Shown one piece after another: positions 43,673-54,225 of a stretch of DNA of 64,000 nt; the stretch's first letter is position 1, and every line of letters starts with the position of its first letter. This stretch comes from Bradyrhizobium sp. B124. Its GTDB lineage: Bacteria > Pseudomonadota > Alphaproteobacteria > Rhizobiales > Xanthobacteraceae. Location of the stretch: contig NZ_CP152413.1 in assembly GCF_038967635.1 (NCBI RefSeq), positions 8,498,001 through 8,562,000 on the forward strand, given 5' to 3'. The position numbers were made by a program, and so were the translations under genes. The notes below the pieces were generated by a model. It saw only the letters and a list, made by a program, of their open reading frames with translations, was not told the origin of the DNA and made no database searches.

Positions 43673-45184
43673 TCATTTCAATTTCAGCCCGACCACGCGC
43701 ACCAATCCATCCGGCATCTGCCGGTAACCCTCAACTTTGGTGGTGTGCGCGATCAGGAGTGTGCGGTGATAGATGTAGATGATAGGCTCGTCATTGAGCA
43801 CGATCTTGGTCATCTTCTCGTAGATCGCCTTGCGTTGGGCTGGATCGTTGATCAGCCGCGCATCTTCCATCAGCTTGTCGGCTTCCGCGTTGGAATAGCC
43901 GCCATCGTTCTGCGGCGCCTTGGTGTGCAGGAAGACATAGGAATTGCCGTCAGGATCGATCCGGCCGCTCCAGTTGATCTGAAACACCTGAAACTCGCCG
44001 GCTTGGGCCTGCTTGAAAGTCGTCGCAAATTCGACCACGCGGATCTTGATGTCGAAGCCCGCTTCGGCCGCCATCGACTGCACGACCTGGGCCACGGCCT
44101 CGTTCTCGGCCCCTTTGGGGACCATGTAGTCGATGGCGACGGGCAACGTGACACCGGCCTCCTTCAGCAGCGCCCTGGCCTTGGCAACGTCGCGTCCCCG
44201 AACCGGAAAAGCCTTCTGATAGTAAGGATGTACCGGGCTGACCCATTGATTGCCGGGCGTGAACTCACCGTTGAAGACGACCTGGTTAAGCGCCTCGCGG
44301 TCAATCGACAGGTCGAGCGCCTGGCGCACCCTTTCCGACTGGCTGAGCGGCCCCTTGCTCTTGTCGTTGCCGATGTTGATGGTGAGGCCGAGATAGCCGA
44401 GTTCGGGCGCGGTCGACAGCACGAGCCGTTTGTCGGCGCGGACGTCCTTGATGTCGGTGGCGAGCACGCGCTCGATCAGATCGAGCCCGCCGGACTTCAG
44501 ATTGGCGAGCCGCACCGTGGCGTCGACGATAGGAAGGAACACGATGCGATCGATGAAGACGTTGTCCTTGTTCCAGTAATCCCCGAATTTCTCGAACACC
44601 ATGCGGTCCTGCTGCACGCGTTCGACGAACTTGTAAGGGCCGGCGCAGACCGGATGCAGGCCGAATTTGTCGCCCGCTTCCTTCACCGCCTTCGGCGAGA
44701 CCATCATGCCGGCGCGGTCGGTCAACTGGGCGATCAGCGGCGAGTAGGGCGTCTTGAGCACCAGTTTGATGGTCAGGGGATCGACGACGTCGACATGGTC
44801 GAGCGCGGCCAGTTCCGGTTTGCGAAACGAGGTCGGCAGCGTGAGATGGCGCTCCAGCGAGAATTTGGCGGCTTCGGCGTCGAACGGCTCACCGTCGTGG
44901 AACTTGACGCCCGGCCGGAGCTTGATCGTCATCTCCTTGCCGTCGGCCGAGTTCTCGTAGGACAGCGCGAGCTGCGGAACGATGTTCAGCTTCTCGTCGA
45001 TGTCGAACAGCTTGTCGCAGAAGGCCGAAAAGACGATGCGGCCGACATAGGTGCGTCCGATTGAAGGATCGAGGATGTCGGGGTCCTCGGCCAGCCCGAT
45101 GCGAAGCGTCGTCTCGGCACGCGCGCTCGTTCCGCACCAGGTCACGAGGGCCGCAATCAGGACCGCCAAGCGCCAAAATCTCAT
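43673..45184 (-). CDS. ABC substrate-binding protein, family 5 (DppA/OppA-like)
   Basis: This 503-residue periplasmic protein has a signal peptide (RFWRLAVLIAALVTWCG, then TSARA-E) and the family-5 pattern TTLRIGLAEDPDILDPSIG, followed by KLRPGVKFHDGEPFDAEAAKFSLER. AAGGGG precedes the ATG at 45184. Such proteins bind peptides, but also opines, nickel or glutathione. It is in the middle of its operon, after both ATPases, which is a less usual order. Confidence 0.94.
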   Translation of the reverse strand: MRFWRLAVLIAALVTWCGTSARAETTLRIGLAEDPDILDPSIGRTYVGRIVFSAFCDKLFDIDEKLNIVPQLALSYENSADGKEMTIKLRPGVKFHDGEPFDAEAAKFSLERHLTLPTSFRKPELAALDHVDVVDPLTIKLVLKTPYSPLIAQLTDRAGMMVSPKAVKEAGDKFGLHPVCAGPYKFVERVQQDRMVFEKFGDYWNKDNVFIDRIVFLPIVDATVRLANLKSGGLDLIERVLATDIKDVRADKRLVLSTAPELGYLGLTINIGNDKSKGPLSQSERVRQALDLSIDREALNQVVFNGEFTPGNQWVSPVHPYYQKAFPVRGRDVAKARALLKEAGVTLPVAIDYMVPKGAENEAVAQVVQSMAAEAGFDIKIRVVEFATTFKQAQAGEFQVFQINWSGRIDPDGNSYVFLHTKAPQNDGGYSNAEADKLMEDARLINDPAQRKAIYEKMTKIVLNDEPIIYIYHRTLLIAHTTKVEGYRQMPDGLVRVVGLKLK

Positions 45185-45217
45185 CGCCAACCCCTTAATC
45201 CCCTGCGCATTTGTTCC

Positions 45218-47282
<2,065 letters not shown>

Positions 47283-47286
<4 letters not shown>

Positions 47287-47993
47287 TCGCGGCTCTTGGT
47301 TGCCGCTGCGATGCCGGCCTCGATCCTGGCGCGGTCGCTGATTCCGGCCGGATTGTCGCGGGTCGGCATGAAACCCCGGAACGGCACCCAGTGTTCGCGG
47401 CTGACCGCTTCCAACCGTTCCAGCTCGCGCAAGGGATCGGCGTGGTCGTCGACCCGCAGGTCGAGCAACGGCCATTGCTCGGTGCCGTGGATCAGAAGGG
47501 CCGCCGATTGCCTGCCGCGCTTGTCGCCGCCGGCCGCCTCGCCGGCGAACATCGCCTTGATCAGCCGCTCCGCGAACGGCAGCTTCGCGTTCGCGGCATA
47601 GACGCGCGCGGTCTCGTCGAGCACGGCGGGCCCGGCCAGCATATTGCCGGCGATCGAGAAGCCGTCGCCGGCGATATGGCCGAACCAGTCGATGCAATCC
47701 TTGCCGGAGTGCGCGGCGATCCGGCCCTTGCTGTCCATGACATGCAGCTGCCGGCTCTCGCGGCCGCCGTCAGGCGCGAGCAGCGCGGCGATCGTCTCAT
47801 GCGGGCTCTTGCCGCTGCGTAACAGCGCGAGGCCGTCGATGCCGTAATAGGGATTGACCAGCGCCTGCGTCGCAATGGCGCCGATGTCAGGTGCGATATG
47901 CGGCACGAGGGCGCCAACCGCAAAGAACCGCGTCGCGACGGCGATGCCGAGCTGGCCGGTGGCGCTGTCGCGGGCGATGATCGACCAGGTCAT
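47283..47993 (-). CDS. DUF1028 family protein (predicted Ntn-hydrolase-like)
   Basis: This 236-residue cytoplasmic protein starts MTWSIIARDSATGQLGIAVA, the DUF1028 N-terminus. If Met is removed, Thr2 could serve as an N-terminal nucleophile as in Ntn hydrolases. Other family blocks are FFAVGALVPHIAPDIGAIATQALVNP and GDGFSIAGNML. The ATG at 47993 is preferred to a GTG eight codons upstream, which lies in a repeat. It is the first gene of the dipeptide-type operon with ATGA overlap to the first ATPase, so it probably acts on the imported compound, perhaps cleaving an amide. Confidence 0.85.
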
Positions 47994-48001
47994 CTCGTGT
48001 C

Positions 48002-48240
48002 TCTTCTCCCTCTCCACGCTCTTCGCGGGGTCGAGACGAGCGGAGCTCGCTCTGAGAGGGTTGGGTTGAGGGGCTCGTTCCGCGAAAGCGGCAGACGTCG
48101 GGTTTGCGGAGGCTCCCCCTCACCCGGATCGTATCTTCGATGCGACATAGCCGAAGCTCCGCTTCGGCGTTCTTGAGGACGGCCGCCGTAGGCGGCCTGT
48201 GCCTCTCCCCGCAAGCGGGGCGAGGTGGAGTTTGAGGCTT
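48002..48240. repeat. Composite palindromic intergenic repeat, family F
   Basis: This stretch holds several hairpins: GCCGAAGCTCCGCTTCGGC, GGCCGCCGTAGGCGGCC and CCCCGCAAGCGGGG, plus an outer CTCTTCTCCCTCTCC/GAGAGGG pairing. It has no gene. It fills the 294-base gap between the two dipeptide-type operons; the rest of the gap (48241-48287) shows nothing recognisable. Confidence 0.75.
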
Positions 48241-48287
48241 GGCCTGCAATTCGATCCGACGTCATCATGATCCGATGGTCATCTCGT

Positions 48288-50093
48288 CTAGCGGCCCGCA
48301 GCGTAACCCTGCATGCCGCGCGGGTTGGCGGCGGCGCGGCGGCGGGGGCCGACCTTCGAGGCCGCGGTGAGGCGGCCTTCCGACCAATCCGGGCCAATCT
48401 CCACCACATGGCCGCGACGTTTCAACTCGTCGATGGTCGATTTCGGCACGCGATTTTCCAGCACCAGCACGCCGGGCCGCGAAGTGCGCGGCCAGAACGA
48501 GATCGGGAAATGCTCGGAGTGCCAGGCCGGCGCGTCGATCGCCTCCTGCAAATTGAGCCTGGCGTGGACATGGCGCAGGAAGAACTGCGTGATCCACTGA
48601 TCCTGCTGGTCGCCGCCCGGCGAGCCCCAGGAGAGATACGGTTCGCCGTCGCGCAGCGCCATGGTCGGTGACAGCGTGGTGCGCGGCCGCTTGCCCGGCG
48701 CCAGCGAGGCCGGGTGGTTTTCCTCCAGCCAGAACATCTGGGCGCGGCTGCCGAGGCAGAAGCCGATCTCGGGAATCACCGGCGAGGATTGCAGCCAGCC
48801 ACCGGACGGCGTCGCCGAGATCATGTTGCCGGCCTTGTCGATGATGTCGAAATGTACGGTGTCGCCGCGCACCTCGCCGAACCGGCCGACCGTCGGTTCG
48901 CCCGCGCCCATGGCGCCGACCGCCTCGCGATGCCCTTCGGCGTGTCGCAGCTTCACGACGCCGCCGAAGCCTGTGACCGAGCCGGGGCGAAAATCGAGCG
49001 AAGCCTTGTCGCGTGAGATCAGCTTGCGCCGTTCGTTGTTATAGGCATCGGACAGCAGCGTTTCGATCGGGATATCGGTGAACTTTGGATCGCCGTAGAA
49101 CGTCTCGCGATCGGCATAGGCGAGCTTGGCGGCTTCGATCTGCAAATGGATGAAGTCGGGGCCCGCGGGATCGAGCCCGTCGAGCTCAAAGCCCTTGAGC
49201 AGCGCGAGCTGCTGCAGCATCACCGGACCCTGGCTCCAGACGCCGCACTTCTGCACGGTGTAGCGGCCGTAATCGTAGGTCAGCGGCGCCTCGATGGTCG
49301 GCTGCCAGCGCGCCATGTCGTCGGCCGACAGCACGCCGCGATGCGGCGAGCCGGAGACGTCCATCACCTCCTGGCTGCGGCAGAATCTGTCGATCGCTTC
49401 GGCGACGAAGCCCTTCGACCAGGCCTGCCGCGCGCGCTCGATCTGCGCGACGCGGTCGCCGCCTGCGCTCTCCGCCTCGGTCAGGATGCGTGCGTAGGTC
49501 TCCGCGAGCTTCCTGTTGGTGAAGATGGTGCCGGGCTTCGGCACCTCGCCATCAGGCAGATAGACCTCGGCCGACGTGGGCCAGTATTTCCGGAACAGCT
49601 GCTCGACGGTCTTGATGGTGGCGGAGGCGCGCTCGACCAGCGGATGGCCGTCGCGGGCATAGGCGATCGCGGGCTCCAGCACGTCGCGCAGCTTCATCGT
49701 GCCGTAGTCGCGCAGCAACAGCATCCAGGTTTCGAACGTGCCGGGCACGCAGGCCGCGAGCAGGCCGGTGCCGGGCACCATTTCGAGGCCTTCGCTGTGA
49801 TAATGCGCGATCGTCGCCTTGGCCGGCGCCGGTCCCTGGCCGCAGATCACTTCGGTTTTGCCACGCTTGACGTCGTGCACGATGAGCGGGACGTCGCCGC
49901 CGGGGCCGTTCAGATGCGGCTCGACCACCTGCAACGTGAACGCCGCCGCAACGCCGGCGTCGAAGGCGTTGCCGCCTTTCTCCAACGCCGCCATGCCGAC
50001 GGCGGTCGCGATCCAGTGGGTCGAGGTGACGACGCCGAAGGTGCCTTCGATCTCGGGCCTTGTGGTGAACGGATCGGGATTGACGTTGCTCAT
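48288..50093 (-). CDS. ggt: Gamma-glutamyltransferase family Ntn hydrolase, cytoplasmic
   Basis: This 601-residue protein is the full GGT length. Self-cleavage would occur before T412 in RGDTVHFDIIDKAGNMISATPSGG, freeing the threonine nucleophile of the small subunit. Upstream blocks include STHWIATAVGMAALEKGGNAFDA and LNGPGGDVPLIV, the latter close to the GGT substrate region. There is no signal peptide, unlike the periplasmic E. coli enzyme, so cleavage of gamma-glutamyl bonds would occur after import. It lies 100 bases downstream of the second dipeptide-type ABC operon on the same strand and is probably its last gene. Confidence 0.92.
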   Translation of the reverse strand: MSNVNPDPFTTRPEIEGTFGVVTSTHWIATAVGMAALEKGGNAFDAGVAAAFTLQVVEPHLNGPGGDVPLIVHDVKRGKTEVICGQGPAPAKATIAHYHSEGLEMVPGTGLLAACVPGTFETWMLLLRDYGTMKLRDVLEPAIAYARDGHPLVERASATIKTVEQLFRKYWPTSAEVYLPDGEVPKPGTIFTNRKLAETYARILTEAESAGGDRVAQIERARQAWSKGFVAEAIDRFCRSQEVMDVSGSPHRGVLSADDMARWQPTIEAPLTYDYGRYTVQKCGVWSQGPVMLQQLALLKGFELDGLDPAGPDFIHLQIEAAKLAYADRETFYGDPKFTDIPIETLLSDAYNNERRKLISRDKASLDFRPGSVTGFGGVVKLRHAEGHREAVGAMGAGEPTVGRFGEVRGDTVHFDIIDKAGNMISATPSGGWLQSSPVIPEIGFCLGSRAQMFWLEENHPASLAPGKRPRTTLSPTMALRDGEPYLSWGSPGGDQQDQWITQFFLRHVHARLNLQEAIDAPAWHSEHFPISFWPRTSRPGVLVLENRVPKSTIDELKRRGHVVEIGPDWSEGRLTAASKVGPRRRAAANPRGMQGYAAGR

Positions 50094-50193
50094 GGGGCTG
50101 CGCTTCCGGCTAGGTCTTGTGGCGCGCGCACTTGATCACAGGCCGGCTGGTATGCCAACCGCTTGGTGGACATGGCCGCTCCCATCCGCGTGA

Positions 50194-51189
50194 TCATGCC
50201 GGAACGGCGGCGGCAGGGCTGTTGACGGCGTGGCAGGCGACGCCGTCGATCAGTTCCGGCGCCTTCTCGCGGCAGAGATCGAAGGCGAGGGGACAGCGCG
50301 GATTGAACGCGCAGCCCCGCGGCGGATCGATCGGGTTTGGAATCTCCCCTTTGACCGGGATCCGTTGGCGGCCGGACATCGTAAGGTCCGGAACCGCGCC
50401 GAGCAGCATCTTGGTGTAGGGCATCCGCGGGTTCTCGAACAATTTTCGGCCCTCGGCGATCTCGACGATGCGGCCGAGATACATCACGCCGATTCTCGTC
50501 GCCATGTGGCGGACAACCGCGAGATTGTGGCTGATGAAGAGATAGGTCAGGCCGAACTTGTCCTGCAGGTCGCGCATCAGATTGAGTATCTGCGCTTGCA
50601 CCGAGACGTCGAGCGCCGAGGTCGGCTCGTCGCAGACGATGAATTCGGCCTCGGACGCCAGTGCGCGGGCGATCGCGATGCGCTGGCGCTGGCCGCCGGA
50701 AAATTCGTGCGGGAATTTTTGGCCGTCGTCGGGGTGCAGGCCGACCAGCGAGAGCAAGTCGCCGACCCGGGCCTTGATGTCGCGTTCACCCTCGATCAGG
50801 TCGAAGGCGCGGATCGGCTCGGCGACGATGGCGGCGACCCGGTAGCGCGGATTGAGGCTGGCATAGGGGTCCTGGAAGACCATCTGGATGCGCCGACGCA
50901 GCCGGCGGCGCGCCTGCGCCTGCCGCGGATCGGTCATCGAGACGCCGTCGATGACGACTTCGCCCGAGCTCGGCGGCAGCAGGCCGACGACCATGCGCGC
51001 AACCGTGGTCTTGCCGGAGCCGGATTCGCCGACCAGCGCAAACGTCTCGCCGCGCTTGATGTCGAAGCTGACGCCGTCGACGGCTTTCAGGAATTCGAGA
51101 TGGCCGCCCTCGATCACGCGGTTGAGCCACGGCTTGGAGACGTCGAAGACGCGGCGCAGGTTCTTGACCTCGATCAGCGTCCCGCTCAT
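50194..51189 (-). CDS. Dipeptide/oligopeptide-type ABC ATPase (DppF/OppF-like), second operon
   Basis: This 331-residue ATPase has Walker A GESGSGKTT, signature FSGGQRQR, Walker B FIVCDEPTSALD, switch ISHN, and the C-terminal cysteine motif GCAFNPRCPLAFDLC. The ATG at 51189 overlaps the preceding ATPase stop (ATGA). It is distinct in sequence from the first-operon copy, so the two operons are not a recent duplication. Confidence 0.95.
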   Translation of the reverse strand: MSGTLIEVKNLRRVFDVSKPWLNRVIEGGHLEFLKAVDGVSFDIKRGETFALVGESGSGKTTVARMVVGLLPPSSGEVVIDGVSMTDPRQAQARRRLRRRIQMVFQDPYASLNPRYRVAAIVAEPIRAFDLIEGERDIKARVGDLLSLVGLHPDDGQKFPHEFSGGQRQRIAIARALASEAEFIVCDEPTSALDVSVQAQILNLMRDLQDKFGLTYLFISHNLAVVRHMATRIGVMYLGRIVEIAEGRKLFENPRMPYTKMLLGAVPDLTMSGRQRIPVKGEIPNPIDPPRGCAFNPRCPLAFDLCREKAPELIDGVACHAVNSPAAAVPA

Positions 51190-52169
51190 GCCGCCGTCTC
51201 CTTCGCCGGCTCGAACAGATGGCAGGCGACCGATTGGGTGCCCTGCCGGATCGGCTCGGGGCGTTCGATGCGGCACCGATCGAAGACAAACGCGCAGCGT
51301 GGATTGAACGGGCAGCCGGGCGGGATTGCCGACAGCCGCGGCATCGAGCCCGGGATCTGCACCAGGCGCTTGTCCTCGCCCGCGAGCGTTGGGATCGCGC
51401 CCATCAAGCCCCTGGCGTAGGGATGCAACGGGTTGCGCACCACCTCCTGCACCGGGCCGATCTCGGCGATGCGGCCGGAATACATCACTGCGACGCGGTC
51501 GCAGGTCTCGGCGATCACGCCCATGTCGTGGGTGACCAGCATCACGGCAGTGCCGTGGTCGCGGCCGAGCCGCTTGATCAGCGTGATGATCTGCGCCTGC
51601 ACGGAGACGTCGAGCGCGGTGGTCGGCTCGTCGGCGATGATCAGCTCGGGCTCGGCGCAGATCGCAAGTGCGATGACGACGCGCTGGCGCATCCCGCCGG
51701 AGAATTCGTGCGGGTAGCCGTCGATGCGCTTCTCCGGCGCGGGGATGCCGACCTCGGCCAGCAGATCGATGGCGCGCCGGCGTGCGGCGCTCTCGCTCAG
51801 ATTGGTGTGGGTGCGAATGGTCTCGATGATCTGGTCGCCGATCCGGTAGAGCGGATTGAGGCTGGTCAGCGGATCCTGGAAGATCATGCCGATCCGCTTG
51901 CCCCTGATGCGCCGGATCTCCTCCGGCGGAAGATGGTCGATCCGGGTGCCCGACAGCTCGATCTGGCCGCCGGAGATACGGCCGGGCGGATCGATCAGCC
52001 CGATCACCGCAAGCCCGGTGACCGATTTGCCGGCGCCGGACTCGCCGACCACACCGAGCACCTCGCCCTTGGCGATGTCGAACGACACACCGTTGATGGC
52101 GCGCAGCGTCGCGCGGCGGGTGACGAATTCCACCTCGAGATTGCGCACGGAGAGAACAGGCTGGGTCAT
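51186..52169 (-). CDS. Dipeptide/oligopeptide-type ABC ATPase (DppD/OppD-like), second operon
   Basis: This 327-residue ATPase has Walker A GESGAGKSV, Q-loop IFQDPLTSLNP, signature FSGGMRQR, Walker [13 protein letters not shown] and GCPFNPRCAFVFDRC. The ATG at 52169 overlaps the permease stop (ATGA), and the stop overlaps the next ATPase. The N-terminal 328-codon extension of the open frame is spurious. Confidence 0.95.
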   Translation of the reverse strand: MTQPVLSVRNLEVEFVTRRATLRAINGVSFDIAKGEVLGVVGESGAGKSVTGLAVIGLIDPPGRISGGQIELSGTRIDHLPPEEIRRIRGKRIGMIFQDPLTSLNPLYRIGDQIIETIRTHTNLSESAARRRAIDLLAEVGIPAPEKRIDGYPHEFSGGMRQRVVIALAICAEPELIIADEPTTALDVSVQAQIITLIKRLGRDHGTAVMLVTHDMGVIAETCDRVAVMYSGRIAEIGPVQEVVRNPLHPYARGLMGAIPTLAGEDKRLVQIPGSMPRLSAIPPGCPFNPRCAFVFDRCRIERPEPIRQGTQSVACHLFEPAKETAA

Positions 52170-53128
52170 CGGAGCCTTGGGTTCAATGCGTCGCGCAGCC
52201 AGTCGCCGAGCAGATTGATGGAGAGGATCAGGCCTGCCAGTGCGATGCCCGGGAAGGCGACGATCCACCATTCGCCGGCAAACAGGTAGTTGTTGCCGAT
52301 CCGGATCAGGGTGCCGAGCGAGGGCATGGTGTCGGGCATGCCGGCGCCGAGGAAAGACAGCGTCGCCTCGGTGATGATCGCGAGCGCGAGGTTGATGGTG
52401 GCGATGACCAGGATCGGGCCCATCGTGTTCGGCAGCACGTGCCGCAGCATGATCTTCGGCGCCGGCAGGCCGATCAGCTGCGCCGCCGCCACATAATCCT
52501 TGTTCTTCTCGACCATGACCGAGCCGCGCACGGTGCGGGCATATTGCACCCAGAAACTGAGGCCGATCGCGATGATCAGCACGCCGAACGTACTCATTTC
52601 GTCGAGCCGGTTGCCGAGCAGCGATTTGGCGACACCGTTGACCAGGAGCGCGATCAGGATCGCCGGGAAGGTGAGCTGCACGTCGGCGATCCGCATGATC
52701 ACGCTGTCGACCACGCCGCCGAAATAACCGGCGACCAGCCCAAGGGCGATCCCGAGCGCGCCGGCGAAGACCACGCCGGCAACGCCGACCGCAAGCGAGA
52801 TGCGCAGGCCGTAGAGGATCGCTGAGAGCACGTCGCGGCCCTGCTCGTCGGTGCCGAGCAGGAACGGACTCTGGCCGTCGGCGGTCCACAACGGCGCGAT
52901 CCGCGAATTGATCAGCTGCAGCTGCGCCGGATCGAACGGGTTCTGCACCGCAAGCCATGACGCAAAGATTGCCAGCAGGAAGAACAACAGCGTGATCACG
53001 GCGGCGACCATCGTCAGCCTGGAACGGCGGAACGAATAGAGGATGTCGCTGTCGAGCGTGCGCCCGAACCAGCCGGCAGGTGCCTGTGGGTGATCTTCGG
53101 AGCGATGGGGGACGACGGCGTCGGACAT
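52166..53128 (-). CDS. Dipeptide/oligopeptide-type ABC permease (DppC-like), second operon
   Basis: This 320-residue permease has LLGTDEQGRDVLSAILYGLRISL and the coupling loop VAAAQLIGLPAPKIMLRHVLPN. The N-terminal cytoplasmic part of about 35 residues is normal for DppC. The ATG at 53128 lies 11 bases after the DppB-like stop, and its own stop overlaps the next ATPase start. Confidence 0.95.
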   Translation of the reverse strand: MSDAVVPHRSEDHPQAPAGWFGRTLDSDILYSFRRSRLTMVAAVITLLFFLLAIFASWLAVQNPFDPAQLQLINSRIAPLWTADGQSPFLLGTDEQGRDVLSAILYGLRISLAVGVAGVVFAGALGIALGLVAGYFGGVVDSVIMRIADVQLTFPAILIALLVNGVAKSLLGNRLDEMSTFGVLIIAIGLSFWVQYARTVRGSVMVEKNKDYVAAAQLIGLPAPKIMLRHVLPNTMGPILVIATINLALAIITEATLSFLGAGMPDTMPSLGTLIRIGNNYLFAGEWWIVAFPGIALAGLILSINLLGDWLRDALNPRLR

Positions 53129-53139
53129 CGGTTGCCCCC

Positions 53140-54120
53140 TCACGCCGCGCGGCCAATGGTCGAGCGCAATCGCGGATCGACCACGGTGTAGAGGATGTCG
53201 ACCACGAGATTGATGGTGACGAAGATCAGCGAGACCATCAGGAGATACGCGGCCATGATCGGGATATCGACGTTTTGCACGGCCTGCACGAACAGAAGTC
53301 CCATGCCCGGCCATTGGAACACGGTTTCGGTGATGATCGAGAAAGCAATTACCGAGCCAAACTGCAGGCCGGCCACGGTGATCACCGGAACCAGGGTGTT
53401 CTTCAGCGCATGGCCGAAATGGATCGCGCGCGTGGTCAGCCCGCGGGCGCGGGCGAAGCGGATATAGTCGGTCCGCAGCACTTCCAGCATTTCGGCGCGC
53501 ACCAGCCGCATGATCAGCGTCATCTGGAACAATCCGAGCGTGATCGCCGGCATGATCAGGGCCTTCAGGCCGGAGACGGTGAGCAGCCCGGTGGTCCACC
53601 AGCCGAGCTTTACCACCTCGCCGCGGCCGAAGGAGGGCAGCCAGCCCAACGTCACCGCGAATAGATAGATCAGGAGGATGCCGATCAGGAAGGTCGGTAG
53701 CGAAATGCCGATCAGCGATACGGCCTGGAATAATTTGGCGAGCACGGTGTCGCGGCGCAGCGCCGAGTAGACCCCCATCAGGATGCCGGCGACCATCGCG
53801 AACAGCGTGGCGCAGATCGCAAGCTCCAGCGTCGCCGGCAGGCGCTCGGCCAGCAGCGATGAGACCGGCAGGCGGAACTGGTAGGACACGCCAAACTTGA
53901 ACTGCAGCGCATTGATGAAGTAGCGGCCGAACTGCACCAGCACCGAATCATTCAGGCCGAGCGAGCGCCGGATTTCAGCGCGTTGCGCGGCCGAGGTGTC
54001 GATCGAGACGATCTGGCTCACCGGATCACCGGCGAAGCGGAACATCGCGAACGCAATGACGCCTACGGCGAGCATCACGCCGATCGCCTGCAGCACGCGG
54101 CGAAGAGTGAAAGCGAGCAT
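53140..54120 (-). CDS. Dipeptide/oligopeptide-type ABC permease (DppB-like), second operon
   Basis: This 326-residue permease starts LAFTLRRVLQAIGVMLAVGVI and has the coupling loop RFARARGLTTRAIHFGHALKNTL. It follows the binding protein gene after a 105-base gap that holds a strong stem-loop, which probably lowers permease expression relative to the binding protein. Confidence 0.95.
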   Translation of the reverse strand: MLAFTLRRVLQAIGVMLAVGVIAFAMFRFAGDPVSQIVSIDTSAAQRAEIRRSLGLNDSVLVQFGRYFINALQFKFGVSYQFRLPVSSLLAERLPATLELAICATLFAMVAGILMGVYSALRRDTVLAKLFQAVSLIGISLPTFLIGILLIYLFAVTLGWLPSFGRGEVVKLGWWTTGLLTVSGLKALIMPAITLGLFQMTLIMRLVRAEMLEVLRTDYIRFARARGLTTRAIHFGHALKNTLVPVITVAGLQFGSVIAFSIITETVFQWPGMGLLFVQAVQNVDIPIMAAYLLMVSLIFVTINLVVDILYTVVDPRLRSTIGRAA

Positions 54121-54181
54121 CTCTACCTTTCACTGCTTTTGACATCCGGCGCGCGCGGCTTTGCGCGGCCGAAAACCGAGA

Positions 54182-54209
54182 GGTCCCGGAAGCCTGCGCT
54201 TCCGGGACC
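54182..54209 (-). other. Intercistronic stem-loop downstream of the binding-protein gene
   Basis: GGTCCCGGAAGC and GCTTCCGGGACC form a perfect 12-bp stem around a four-base loop. No clear T-run follows on the minus strand. It lies between the binding-protein stop and the first permease start, the usual place for a hairpin that protects the abundant binding-protein mRNA. Confidence 0.7.
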
Positions 54210-54225
54210 CAATTCGCTGCAACCA

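Noticed and set aside
54182..54209. Rho-independent terminator
   Set aside because: The stem is strong but no T-run follows it in the direction of transcription and the operon appears to continue, so I list it as an intercistronic stem-loop.
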